Positions 1 through 9,127 of a DNA stretch of 64,000 nucleotides are shown piece by piece; the stretch's first letter is position 1; each line of letters starts with the position of its first letter. The DNA is from Amycolatopsis sulphurea (lineage in GTDB: Bacteria > Actinomycetota > Actinomycetes > Mycobacteriales > Pseudonocardiaceae): contig NZ_PDJK01000002.1 in the NCBI RefSeq assembly GCF_002564045.1, positions 3,100,001 to 3,164,000 of the forward strand, read 5' to 3'. The position numbers and the translations under genes were made by a program. The notes under the pieces were generated by a model that was given only the letters and a program-made list of their open reading frames with translations, was not told where the DNA came from and did no database searches.

Positions 1-479
1 CGGCCGCGCGGCACCAGGCACCCGAACCGGTGCAGGCAGCCGAGGACGAGCCGGCCGAAGCGACGCCGCTCTACCCCGGCCCGGAAGACGACTCGGCCGG
101 TGAAGACTGGCACAGCGTCTCCGACGAGGGCTGGCAGGCGGCACAGTCGTTGCTCGAGTCCAAGAACGAAGAGGTGACCTCGGCCGGGTTGCCCAAGCGC
201 GTACCGAACGCATATCTGGTCCCCGGTTCGATATCCGGCGCGCAGAAGCCGGCCGAAGCGCAGAACTCGTTCACCGACCAGACCGCCGGGCTGCCCGGAA
301 AGGGTGCTATCACCCGCTCGGCGACAGCGGCCCGCAGCCGGATGGCAAGCTTCCAGCGTGGATACACCTCCGGAAGGCACGCGCTGAAGGATCGGCCGAC
401 GGAGGCCCGGCTCGACGACGAGGCGCGCGTGACCGGAGCCGGCTACGTGAGCGACAGCGGCAGTGAGGAGCAACAGTGA
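1..479 (+). CDS. Conservon sensor kinase (CvnA-like), C-terminal tail, partial
   Basis: The reading frame is open from the window edge (codons starting at base 3) to a TGA at 479, so only the last part of a larger protein is present. The visible piece is a low-complexity acidic/Ala-rich tail ending with the segment GLPKRVPNAYLVPGS. A Leu-Pro-(K/R)-Arg-Val-Pro stretch like this is typical of the C-terminal tails of the nitrate/nitrite-sensor-like histidine kinases that head actinobacterial conservons. The kinase domain lies outside the window. The stop overlaps the GTG of the next gene (GTGA), and the order kinase, roadblock, DUF742, GTPase supports the call. The kinase assignment itself is inferred from context and the tail motif. 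Confidence 0.75.
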   Translation, partial: AARHQAPEPVQAAEDEPAEATPLYPGPEDDSAGEDWHSVSDEGWQAAQSLLESKNEEVTSAGLPKRVPNAYLVPGSISGAQKPAEAQNSFTDQTAGLPGKGAITRSATAARSRMASFQRGYTSGRHALKDRPTEARLDDEARVTGAGYVSDSGSEEQQ

Positions 480-952
480 CACGGGCGGGTGCAGTGCAGC
501 CGGGAGGCGGGCCGGTGCAGCCGAACGGCAGAAGTGCCGGCGGCGCGACGGGCAGCTTCGCGTGGCTGATCACGGACTTCGTGCACCGGGTTCCCGGTGC
601 CGCGCACGCAGTGGTCGTTTCGGCCGACGGTCTGCTTCTCGCGGCTTCGCGCGGGTTGCCGAAGGATCGCGCGGACCAGCTCGCGGCGGTCGCCTCCGGG
701 CTGACCAGCCTCGCGCGGGGCGCGGCGAAGGTGTTCGAAGGCGGCCCGGTCGCGCAGACCGTGGTCGAGATGGCCAACGGTTTCCTCTTCCTGATGTCGG
801 TGTCCGACGGTTCCTGCCTGGCCGTGCTGGGTTCGCCGGAAAGCGACATCGGCCTGGTGGTGTACGAGATGACGTTGCTCGTCGAACGGGTCGGGCAGCA
901 GCTGACCCCGGAGATGCGCGCGCAACTGCAGGGCGCTGCGGTCCGCCGCTAG
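476..952 (+). CDS. Roadblock/LC7 domain protein (CvnB-like)
   Basis: This 158-residue protein has the roadblock/LC7 fold expected of the second gene of a conservon, with the motifs FAWLITDFVHRVPGAAHAVV, SADGLLLAASRGLP and MANGFLFLMSVSDGSCLAVL. Such proteins dimerise and act as partners or regulators of the small GTPase encoded further down the operon. The GTG start at 476 overlaps the upstream stop, indicating translational coupling. It is a clear paralogue of the protein at 2730-3170. Cytoplasmic; no signal peptide or membrane segment. Confidence 0.92.
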   Translation: MTRAGAVQPGGGPVQPNGRSAGGATGSFAWLITDFVHRVPGAAHAVVVSADGLLLAASRGLPKDRADQLAAVASGLTSLARGAAKVFEGGPVAQTVVEMANGFLFLMSVSDGSCLAVLGSPESDIGLVVYEMTLLVERVGQQLTPEMRAQLQGAAVRR

Positions 953-976
953 GCGGGCCGGGATCAGGAGTGAGCC

Positions 977-1753
977 GTGGACGACGGGCGCTTGCGGGGC
1001 GATGGCCGGCTCGGGGACGACTCCACCGGCGGGTGGGGCGAGCGGGACCGGGGACGGGAGGACTGGAAGTCCTTCCGCGAACGGGTCGACCGTGAGTGGC
1101 GGGCCCGGCACGCCCGGCTCGACGAACCGGAGCCCGGACCCGGCCCGGAGCCGGCCCGGCCGCCCGACCGGCTGACCGACTCCAACGCCGGGCAGCAGCC
1201 GGGCATCACCGCCGTGCCCGGCTACCGCGACCGGCTGCTCGGCGGCCCCGGCTCGGAGCTGTTCGGCGGCGCCAGCGGCCCGCTCTACGACTCGGCCGAG
1301 TTCGCCGCGTTCAGCACGGCGCGGGACGGTTCGCCGGGCCCGTCCTCGAACGAACTCGCCGCGGCGTTGCCCGCGCAGGCCGCGAGCGAGCCGCCGGTCG
1401 CCGAGGTGGAGACCTCCGGGCTGGTCCGGCCCTACTTCCGCACCCGCGGGCGGACCAAGCCGACCTACGATCTCGCGGTCGAGGCATTGGTCTCGACCAG
1501 TGAGCAGGGCCGGCTGCTGGACCGGGTCCGGGTGCCCGAGCACCGGTCGATCTGCGATCTGTGCCTGGACACCCGGTCGGTGGCCGAGGTCGCCGCGCTG
1601 CTGCGGCTGCCGCTGGGCGTGGTGCGGGTGCTGATCGGAGATGTGGCGGGGCTCGGCCTGGTGCTGGTGCACACCAGCACCAGCACGAGCGCGGGCGACC
1701 GCCCCAGTATCGAGTTCATGGAAAGGGTGCTCAGTGGGCTTCGGAGAATTTGA
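977..1753 (+). CDS. DUF742 protein (CvnC-like)
   Basis: A 258-residue protein. The N-terminal 145 residues are charged, Pro/Gly-rich and probably disordered. The C-terminal 110 residues form the DUF742 winged-helix-like domain, with VRPYFRTRGRTKPTYDLAVE, VPEHRSICDLCLDTRSVAEV and AALLRLPLGVVRVLIGDVA. DUF742 proteins are the third component of conservons and associate with the GTPase/roadblock module; their exact activity is unsettled. The GTG start at 977 is preceded by CAGGAG. The end overlaps the GTPase start at 1734 by 20 nt, which is usual for these operons. Confidence 0.92.
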   Translation: MDDGRLRGDGRLGDDSTGGWGERDRGREDWKSFRERVDREWRARHARLDEPEPGPGPEPARPPDRLTDSNAGQQPGITAVPGYRDRLLGGPGSELFGGASGPLYDSAEFAAFSTARDGSPGPSSNELAAALPAQAASEPPVAEVETSGLVRPYFRTRGRTKPTYDLAVEALVSTSEQGRLLDRVRVPEHRSICDLCLDTRSVAEVAALLRLPLGVVRVLIGDVAGLGLVLVHTSTSTSAGDRPSIEFMERVLSGLRRI

Positions 1754-2339
1754 CTCCGACCCGAACACACCGCAGGCAGGTCCGACCTCGTCGGCCAAGA
1801 TCGTGGTCGCGGGTGGGTTCGGTTCGGGAAAGACGACTTTGGTCGGGGCGATCTCCGAGATCGATCCGCTGACCACCGAGGCCTTGATGACCGAGGCGAG
1901 TGTCGGGTACGACGACATCACGGCCACGCCCCAGAAGACGACCACCACGGTCGCGATGGACTTCGGCCGGCTCTCGCTCGACTCGGACCTGGTGCTGTAC
2001 GTGTTCGGCACACCGGGCCAGCACCGGTTCTGGTTCATGTGGGACGACCTCGCGGTCGGCGCGATCGGCGCGGTGGTGCTGGTGGACACCCGGCGGCTGG
2101 CCGACGCGTTCCCGTCGATCGACTTCTTCGAGAACCGGAAGCTGCCCTACGTGGTGGCGATCAACTGTTTCGACCGCCTGCTGCACCACCAGATCGAGGA
2201 CGTGCGGCACGCGCTGACGATCTCACCGTCGGTGCCGATCATGGCCTGCGACGCGCGCGAGCGGGACTCGGCCAAGCAGGTGCTGATCTCGGTCGTCCAG
2301 CACGCGATCGCGCACGACACGGCACTGCAGGCGGGCTGA
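1734..2339 (+). CDS. Conservon GTPase (CvnD-like ATP/GTP-binding protein)
   Basis: A 201-residue small GTPase. Walker A, GGFGSGKTT, lies near residues 27-35; the switch-II-like motif TPGQHRFWFMWDDL near residue 93; and the guanine-specificity position near residue 144 reads NCFDR instead of NKxD, as is usual in conservon GTPases. It is expected to switch signalling from the membrane kinase with the roadblock and DUF742 partners. I chose the GTG at 1734, inside the end of the DUF742 gene; an upstream in-frame start at 1641 would only add DUF742-overlapping sequence. It is the last gene of the first conservon. Confidence 0.92.
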   Translation: MGFGEFDSDPNTPQAGPTSSAKIVVAGGFGSGKTTLVGAISEIDPLTTEALMTEASVGYDDITATPQKTTTTVAMDFGRLSLDSDLVLYVFGTPGQHRFWFMWDDLAVGAIGAVVLVDTRRLADAFPSIDFFENRKLPYVVAINCFDRLLHHQIEDVRHALTISPSVPIMACDARERDSAKQVLISVVQHAIAHDTALQAG

Positions 2340-2729
2340 GCCCGGTCCAGGTGCGATGCCGCCGTTGGAGTGAACTCCGCGCGCTTCACCCTCTTCGGGG
2401 AGCGGTGCATCCGTCTGGAGCAGGGAGCACTCCTCTCGGTTGTCCGGGCCGGTGCCGATCGTCCCCCGATCGGCTTGCCACCACGGCGGTGACCAGCTCG
2501 GATACGCTTTCCTCGGAGTTCGTCACCGGCCCTACCGAGTGACCCGCGAATGCGTGGTCGCGCATGCGTCGATGCGACGTCGGCACGGAAGTACGCGTAC
2601 CGTGCCCCGTCGCACGCTCGACACGGCCGAGGAGGTGAATACGCTGGAATGGCGTCTTCACGGCGGCCGGGCGAGCAGGACCGCCCGGTGCCGGGCGGGT
2701 GTCCCAGCGTTCGACAGCTTGGAGGGCCA
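2340..2729. other. Intergenic region ahead of second roadblock gene
   Basis: About 390 bases separate the complete conservon from the second roadblock/DUF742 pair. I see no convincing gene: an open frame across 2440-2733 has no family-like sequence and no good start. The stretch holds a 10-bp palindrome GTACGCGTAC near 2590 and ends with the ribosome-binding sequence GGAGGG at 2721-2726. It probably contains the promoter of the second pair. Confidence 0.4.
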
Positions 2730-3170
2730 GTGACCTATTCCGGGACCGATTCCGGCGCACCGGCGGAGCAGGGCACGTTCGGCTGGCTGGTTTCCGATTT
2801 CGTGCGCCGGGTCCCGGGCGCCGCGCATGCGGTGCTGGTGTCCGCGGACGGCCTGCTGCTCGCCCCGTCCGAGGGGCTGCCGCAGGAGCGGGCCGAACAG
2901 CTGTCCGCGGTCGCCTCCGGGCTGATCAGCCTCACCCTGGGTGCGGCCCGCTGCTTCGAGGCGGGCGGGGTCAACCAGACCGTGGTCGAGATGGAGGGCG
3001 GGTACCTGTTCCTGATGTCGGTGTCCGACGGTTCGTCGCTGGCCGTGCTGGCCGCGCCCTCGTGCGACATCGGGACGGTGGCCTACGAGATGACCCTGCT
3101 CGTGGAGCGGGTCGGCCAGCAGATCAGCCCCGAGCTGCGGGCTCAGCTGCAGGGCGGGGTGCGTGGGTGA
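2730..3170 (+). CDS. Second roadblock/LC7 protein (CvnB-like)
   Basis: A 146-residue roadblock/LC7 protein closely related to the one at 476-952. Shared blocks include FGWLVSDFVRRVPGAAHAVL, VSADGLLLAPSEGLP and YLFLMSVSDGSSLAVLAAP. The GTG at 2730 is chosen because GGAGG lies 5-9 bases upstream; a much longer open frame from 2550 has no support. It overlaps the following DUF742 gene by four bases (GTGA). No sensor kinase gene precedes it and no GTPase follows, so this is an incomplete conservon, perhaps a duplicate able to work with the first GTPase. Confidence 0.9.
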   Translation: MTYSGTDSGAPAEQGTFGWLVSDFVRRVPGAAHAVLVSADGLLLAPSEGLPQERAEQLSAVASGLISLTLGAARCFEAGGVNQTVVEMEGGYLFLMSVSDGSSLAVLAAPSCDIGTVAYEMTLLVERVGQQISPELRAQLQGGVRG

Positions 3171-4093
3171 GGATCTCGGGTTTCGGCGAGCAGGACACGG
3201 GCGCCTGGGAGGCGCTGCACCGCGGTGACGACCGCACGGAGTTCGACTCACCCAGCCGCTTCGAGCTGAGCACGTTGAAGATGCGGCTGCCGGCTCGCCC
3301 GAACCCCGTCCGTCCCGCGCCACCGCCACCGCCACCGTTGCCACCGCCGCCGGTGCAGCGGGAGGAGCCCGTCCGGTACGACGACGGTTACCGGGAGCCG
3401 CCCGCGCCTGGGGGCGACGGACGAGCTTTCGCGCCCGGCTACTGGCCGGAGGAGCCCCCACGCGGGCAGCACGCGGCCCCCGAACCACCCCCGTCCGGCC
3501 GCCGGCACCGGGTCGAGGAGCCGCCGGACCCCTACTCGTTCGACGAATACGCCGACCGGGGCTCGCCGGGCGCACACGACCGGACGGTGCCGGAGGAGTC
3601 CGCATACCGGTACCCGGAGGAGGCCCCTCGCAGCAGGCACGCGCTGCCCCCTCCGCCGCAGGAGCAGTCGGGCGCCTCCGCGCTGGACCAGTTCTGGTCC
3701 GCGGAAGGGGAGGGCGTCGACGAAGCCGCTCCCACGGACCGATCGGCCGCCAAGCCGAAGTCGCGGGTACGCCCGTACGCCCGCACTCGCGGCCGGACGC
3801 ACTCGGACTACAACCTCGCGCTCGAAGCATTGGTCTCGACCAGCGACAGCGGCCGCCGCTACCGCGGGGTGCGCTCCATCGAGCACCGGCGGATCTGCGA
3901 TCTGTGCCTGGACACCCGCTCGGTCGCGGAAATCGCCGCGCACCTGAACCTGCCGCTCGGCGTGGTGAAGGTGCTGGTGGGGGACATGGCCGACATCGGC
4001 CTGGTGCTGCTGCACCAGACCGACCTGGTACTGGGCGACCGGTCCTCACGTGAGTTCATGGAGCGGGTGCTGCAGGGTTTGCGGAGCCTGTAA
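3167..4093 (+). CDS. Second DUF742 protein (CvnC-like) with long proline-rich linker
   Basis: A 308-residue DUF742 protein. About 190 residues of disordered, Pro/Arg/Glu-rich sequence, including a run of prolines near residues 45-60, precede the conserved C-terminal domain (RVRPYARTRGRTHSDYNLAL, EALVSTSDSGRRY, EHRRICDLCLDTRSVAEIAA, LPLGVVKVLVGDMADIGLVL). It is about 50 residues longer than its paralogue at 977-1753, all in the linker. The GTG start at 3167 overlaps the stop of the roadblock gene. A 50-bp palindromic repeat follows 30 bases after the stop and may end transcription. Confidence 0.9.
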   Translation: MRISGFGEQDTGAWEALHRGDDRTEFDSPSRFELSTLKMRLPARPNPVRPAPPPPPPLPPPPVQREEPVRYDDGYREPPAPGGDGRAFAPGYWPEEPPRGQHAAPEPPPSGRRHRVEEPPDPYSFDEYADRGSPGAHDRTVPEESAYRYPEEAPRSRHALPPPPQEQSGASALDQFWSAEGEGVDEAAPTDRSAAKPKSRVRPYARTRGRTHSDYNLALEALVSTSDSGRRYRGVRSIEHRRICDLCLDTRSVAEIAAHLNLPLGVVKVLVGDMADIGLVLLHQTDLVLGDRSSREFMERVLQGLRSL

Positions 4094-4122
4094 CCCGGGC
4101 GCCCGGCCATCCCGTTCCAGGG

Positions 4123-4172
4123 CTGTGAAGGGGCCCTTCACGGACTCTGAGTCCGTGAAGGGCCCCTTCACG
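4123..4172. repeat. Nested palindromic repeat, copy 1
   Basis: This is a near-perfect copy of the window-wide palindrome: arm GTGAAGGGGCCCTTCAC, centre GGACTCTGAGTCC, second arm GTGAAGGGCCCCTTCAC. Each block is itself palindromic and the whole is too. It lies between the converging DUF742 gene (+) and the truncated immunity-like gene (-), where it could terminate transcription from both sides. It also supplies the stop codon of the minus-strand gene. Confidence 0.9.
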
Positions 4173-4476
4173 GCTTTCCCTCCCGGCGAGCGCCCGCGAA
4201 GCGGGCCGCCCCGGCGAGCGGCCGGGCCGCGCCCATCGCATGTCCGCCCAGCGCCCGCGCCCGCATCATCGGCAGTTCGCCGCCGGCCCAGGCGCGGGCG
4301 GCGGCGATGGCTTCCCGGGGGCGCGGATCGCCGGGCTGTTCGCGTTCGAAGCAATCCAGGACGTGCTCCGCGCACACCGCCGCCCACTCGGCGAGCAGCC
4401 GGTGATCCTCGTCGGTCAGCGAGCCGCCGCGGCGGATGGTCACCATGCGGGGGTCGCGCACCTTCGGCAGGATCAT
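4168..4476 (-). pseudogene. Immunity-protein-like gene, C-terminally truncated by repeat
   Basis: A 102-residue open frame starting MILPKVRDPRMVTIRRGG and containing TDEDHRLLAEWAAVCAEHVL, RPREAIAAARAWAGGE and GGHAMGAARPLAGAARFAGA. This resembles the N-terminal part of the actinobacterial putative immunity proteins (sometimes misannotated SbcC), which from memory continue for roughly 60-70 more residues of Ala/His-rich helices. Here the similarity stops abruptly after AARFAGA, and the TGA at 4168-4170 comes from the palindromic repeat. It starts 7 bases after the upstream helicase-associated gene, so the two are probably co-transcribed. Family assignment is from memory and moderate. Confidence 0.6.
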
Positions 4477-4482
4477 CGTCGG

Positions 4483-6720
4483 CTAGTCCTCCACCAGTGC
4501 GGCAGAAGTGATGCGGTGCAACGGATATCGCTCGTGATCCGCCCCCTCCAGCACCCCGCCGCCCACGCGCAGGGGGCGTACGACGCGCTGGCTCGCCGTG
4601 CCGCGGGAGTCGACGAAGCCGATCCACACCTCACGGTGTTCCAGCGTCGCGCGGGACAGCAGCTCCAGCGTTGCCGTGGTGTCCGCGCCGCCGCCTCGGG
4701 GCGGTTGGACCGCGGAGCCACGCCGCCGTGCCGCCGCTTGGTCTCCGGCGCGGAGGTTGGACACGATGCGGGCAGCCTGTTCGTCGGTCAGCACCGCCTG
4801 TTCGCCCGGCCGCGCCCGCACTGCCCGCGGGCGGCCGGGCACCCGGCGGCCGCTCGGGCGCAGGTCGACCACCCGGCCGTCCGGTCCCTCGGCGGCCGGG
4901 GCGAAACCCGCGCCCCGCAACGCTTCCAGCACTTCGCCGAGCGGGGCGGTGCTGATCAGCACGGTCGGCGCGATCAGCCGCAGGTCGTACCCGGTGGCGA
5001 CCGGGTGCGCCAGCACCTCGGCGAGCAGCGCCTCGTCATCGCAGCGCAGGAACGATCCGGCCGCGCCGCCGCGGAGCCTGCCGTGACGGCGGGCCACGTC
5101 GTCGATCAGGTAGGTGAGGCCCTGCGGCACCGGCGTCGCCGATTTGGCGCGGAACATCGTGTGCAGCTCGTCCGCGGTACGGCCGGTGTCCAGCGCCCGG
5201 CGCACGGTGTTCTCGGTGACCCGGTAGACCGTGGCGTGCCCGGCCGATTCGACATCGGCGACCGCGGCCATGTCGGCGGCCAGCTCCGGTTCGAGCGGAC
5301 CCGGCGCGACCACGGTCAGATCCGCCTGCACGAGCACGTGGTCCACCGGGTCCGGCAACGCGTCGTGCATGGCTTCGACAGCGCCGACACGGTCGTCGGC
5401 CAGTAGTAGCCGGGTGCCGGTGGTCAGTGCGCCGAGGCCGATCAGCCCGAGCGCGGTCGCCTCGGCCATCGTCCACCGCACGGTCTCGTCGCGCAGCCGC
5501 CCACCGCGCCGCGGCGCCCGCCAGGCCAGCGTGCGCACCAGCTCGTCGACGCTCTGCACGCCCGCCCCGCCGGGCAGCGCGGCCAGCGCGGTGAGCACCC
5601 GCCGACGCCCGACCGGCGCGAGTGGCCGCCGCAGGTCTTCGGACAACGGCGCGACCGGCTTGTCCTTCGCGTCTCGTCCGCCGGCGAGGCCGGGCAGCCG
5701 CGGCAATTCCAGCCACGCCTGGGCGAGCGTCATCCAGCGCTGCACCGAAGGGGACGCGAGCCAGCTGTCGGTGAGCGTGGTCGGCACCCACTCCGGTGCG
5801 GTGTTCTCGCTGTCGGCGACCAGACCGGCGCCGACGACCAGCTCGGCCAGCAGCGTCGCGCGTGTCTCGTCCACCTCCAGGTCCTTCGCCAGCTTCTTCA
5901 GCTCGCGCACGCCGAGCCCACCCGACTTCAGCACCGGCGGCGGCTGCTGCGACCACCCTCGCAGCAGGGATTCCACCTGCCGCAACAGTTCCATCGCCTC
6001 GCCGGCCGCGGTTTCGTCCACAGTGTCCGTCTGATGTGGATGGACGGGCAGCGCTGGCTCGGTCAGTGCGGCCGCCTCGAACGCGACCCCTCCCCGCAGC
6101 AGCAGGCCCAGCTCGCGGGGCAGCTCCACGGTCTGATCGTCGCGGCGCAGCAGCAGCCCGCGGGCGAGCAGCTTCTGCACCGGGGTCTCCGCGTCGGACA
6201 GCGCCAGGTCGAGCCCCGCGTCGCGGGTGCGCCCGATCGGCGGGCCGGCGGCGAGCGCGGTGAGCACCGCCCGTTCGTCCGCACCGACCTCGGCCAGCCG
6301 GGCCTCGGCGTCGGTGGCCAGCGCGGGTGCCGGGGCGCCCAGCCCGGCCGGGAACGGGCCGAGCGTGTCCCTGGCCGCGGGCGGCACGCGGAGGGCGTCG
6401 TCCCCGCCCCATGCGAGGATCCGCGCGCGAAGTCGGCAGAGCGCGTCCGTGACGTCCCGGCCGACCAGCGCGGTCACCTCGCCGATCGGTACGGCTGCCG
6501 TGTCGGCACCGGCGAGCAGCAGCGCGTCGAGCACCGCGAGCGTGAACGTGTCGAGGTCTTCGCAGGCCCGCGCGACCGACCCCGGCGTGCCGGCGCGGGT
6601 GGCGAGCACGGTGGTGTCGGACGGGGGTGGCGTGGACAGATCGCGCCGCGTGCGCAACAGCTCGGCGAGTGCCTCGTCGGGCTCCGCACGCAACCAGTCC
6701 GCCAGGGAGGTCGCGGGCAT
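4483..6720 (-). CDS. Helicase-associated domain / WYL-like protein (Rv0862c type)
   Basis: A 745-residue cytoplasmic protein. The N-terminal part (MPATSLADWLRAEPDEALAE, then RDLSTPPPSDTTVLATRAGT) and the helix-rich middle match the XPB/Ssl2-associated helicase C-like proteins of actinobacteria. Near residues 470-560 is the segment VLVQADLTVVAPGPLEPELA typical of that domain. The last 70 residues (EVWIGFVDSRGTASQRVV, YPLHRITSA) resemble a WYL domain. The ATG at 6720 is chosen because an upstream extension to 7050 would overlap the divergent small gene and reads as non-protein. In M. tuberculosis the homologue neighbours the XPB helicase and a small protein, as here. A DNA-repair or regulatory role is inferred. 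Confidence 0.85.
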   Translation of the reverse strand: MPATSLADWLRAEPDEALAELLRTRRDLSTPPPSDTTVLATRAGTPGSVARACEDLDTFTLAVLDALLLAGADTAAVPIGEVTALVGRDVTDALCRLRARILAWGGDDALRVPPAARDTLGPFPAGLGAPAPALATDAEARLAEVGADERAVLTALAAGPPIGRTRDAGLDLALSDAETPVQKLLARGLLLRRDDQTVELPRELGLLLRGGVAFEAAALTEPALPVHPHQTDTVDETAAGEAMELLRQVESLLRGWSQQPPPVLKSGGLGVRELKKLAKDLEVDETRATLLAELVVGAGLVADSENTAPEWVPTTLTDSWLASPSVQRWMTLAQAWLELPRLPGLAGGRDAKDKPVAPLSEDLRRPLAPVGRRRVLTALAALPGGAGVQSVDELVRTLAWRAPRRGGRLRDETVRWTMAEATALGLIGLGALTTGTRLLLADDRVGAVEAMHDALPDPVDHVLVQADLTVVAPGPLEPELAADMAAVADVESAGHATVYRVTENTVRRALDTGRTADELHTMFRAKSATPVPQGLTYLIDDVARRHGRLRGGAAGSFLRCDDEALLAEVLAHPVATGYDLRLIAPTVLISTAPLGEVLEALRGAGFAPAAEGPDGRVVDLRPSGRRVPGRPRAVRARPGEQAVLTDEQAARIVSNLRAGDQAAARRRGSAVQPPRGGGADTTATLELLSRATLEHREVWIGFVDSRGTASQRVVRPLRVGGGVLEGADHERYPLHRITSAALVED

Positions 6721-6810
6721 AGAGGCCCAGGATACCGGGCGGGTGCGCGGGCGCAGGCGGTGTTCGGGCAGACTGTGTACCAGTAGTCGGACGAGGGCCT
6801 GGAGGAAACA

Positions 6811-6996
6811 GTGGCCAACGGTGCGCAGCGCAAGAGCGGCAAGGGCGTCGACCCGACCTGGCCGGGGGAACCGGGCGAGCACCCGGTCACCGAGCTCTCC
6901 TCCGACCGGCAGGGCGCGCTGTCGCCCTTCGGCGACCTGACCTTCCCGCTGGACACGGTGCCCTACGTGCACCCGGAGACCAAGATCAACCGCTGA
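6811..6996 (+). CDS. Conserved small actinobacterial protein (Rv0863-like position)
   Basis: A 61-residue hydrophilic protein of unknown function, starting at a GTG with GGAGG about 7 bases upstream. The C-terminal half (SPFGDLTFPLDTVPYVHPET) looks conserved rather than random. Its place, divergent from the helicase-associated gene and upstream of moaC, matches the position of the small Rv0863-type gene in mycobacteria. No signal peptide, membrane segment or catalytic motif is visible. Confidence 0.75.
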   Translation: MANGAQRKSGKGVDPTWPGEPGEHPVTELSSDRQGALSPFGDLTFPLDTVPYVHPETKINR

Positions 6997-7102
6997 CCTC
7001 GCGGACGTTACCGGCCAGTCACCCGGTTGGCCTCGGGTGGCGGCGATCACGGGACTAAATTCGGCACTGTCCTACCTGAACACACCAGCGGGGAGAAGTG
7101 CC

Positions 7103-8497
<1,395 letters not shown>

Positions 8498-8507
8498 CCT
8501 TTGCGGA

Positions 8508-8981
8508 GTGAGCGAATTCAGCCACGTCGACGAGACCGGGGCCGCCCGGATGGTCGACGTCTCGGGTAAGACCGCGACCGCGCGCACGGCGTTGGCCGGC
8601 GGCACGGTGCACACCACTGCGGAAGTGGTGGACCTGCTGTCGGCCGACGGCCTGCCGAAGGGCGACGCGCTGGCGACCGCGCGGATCGCCGGGATCATGG
8701 CGGCCAAGCGAGTGCCGGAGCTGATCCCGTTGTGCCACCAGATCGCGCTTTCCGGGGTCACCGTGGAATTCGAGCTGGCCGGTGCGGCGGTGCATATTTC
8801 CGCGACGGCCAGGACAACCGATGTCACCGGCGTCGAAATGGAGGCGTTGACCGCGGTCGCCGTCGCCGGGCTCACCCTGCACGACATGATCAAGGCCGTC
8901 GATCCGGCGGCGACCCTCGACGCGGTGCGGCTGATCCGCAAGGACGGTGGCAAGACCGGCACCTGGGAACGGCCGAAATGA
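8508..8981 (+). CDS. moaC: Cyclic pyranopterin monophosphate synthase MoaC
   Basis: A 157-residue MoaC that converts the MoaA product into cyclic pyranopterin monophosphate in molybdenum-cofactor synthesis. Visible motifs are HVDETGAARMVDVSGKTATA, ELIPLCHQIALSGV, TDVTGVEMEALTAVAVAGLT, DMIKAVD and the lysine-rich end RLIRKDGGKTGTW. The GTG at 8508 is the natural start of the family. The stop overlaps an ATG at 8978 (ATGA) that begins a small repeat-containing ORF. It is the first gene of a moaC, small ORF, mogA-moaE operon. Confidence 0.95.
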   Translation: MSEFSHVDETGAARMVDVSGKTATARTALAGGTVHTTAEVVDLLSADGLPKGDALATARIAGIMAAKRVPELIPLCHQIALSGVTVEFELAGAAVHISATARTTDVTGVEMEALTAVAVAGLTLHDMIKAVDPAATLDAVRLIRKDGGKTGTWERPK

Positions 8982-9127
8982 GCCCCGCTTTCTCCCGCGG
9001 AGGCGGCATGAACGCTGCCGACGTACGCTTTTCCGCGGAGGCGGCGGTAAACCCCGCCGACGTGCTTTTTCCCGCGGAGGCGGCGATAAGCACCGCCGGC
9101 GGACCTATTCTCGCGGAGGCGGCATGA
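8978..9127 (+). CDS. Small 49-codon ORF built of 13-residue repeats, coupled at both ends
   Basis: The ORF starts ATG at 8978 overlapping the moaC stop, and ends TGA at 9125-9127 overlapping the mogA-moaE ATG (ATGA at each junction). A second in-frame ATG at 9008 follows a GGAGGCGGC. From 9008 the product is exactly three 13-residue units (MNAADVRFSAEAA, VNPADVLFPAEAA, ISTAGGPILAEAA). I recognise no homologue. The likeliest role is translational coupling between moaC and mogA-moaE rather than a functional peptide, but expression is untested. Confidence 0.5.
   Translation: MSPAFSRGGGMNAADVRFSAEAAVNPADVLFPAEAAISTAGGPILAEAA
8985..9123 (+). repeat. 39-bp tandem repeat carrying Shine-Dalgarno-like motifs
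   Basis: About 3.3 imperfect copies with the anchor CGCGGAGGCGGC at 8996, 9034, 9073 and 9112 (spacings 38, 39, 39; the last two anchors vary slightly). Each copy contains GGAGG. The first and last are followed directly by ATG codons; the last serves mogA-moaE. The repeat apparently arose by tandem duplication of the ribosome-binding region. Confidence 0.85.

Noticed and set aside
443..2089. A 548-codon open frame on the minus strand opposite the conservon
   Set aside because: It is a shadow of the plus-strand genes caused by high GC at third codon positions. Its translation resembles no family, and the plus-strand genes are unmistakable.
2440..2733. A 97-codon frame before the second roadblock gene
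   Set aside because: The composition is Arg/His-rich without structure, there is no good ribosome site, and the true gene begins at its end.
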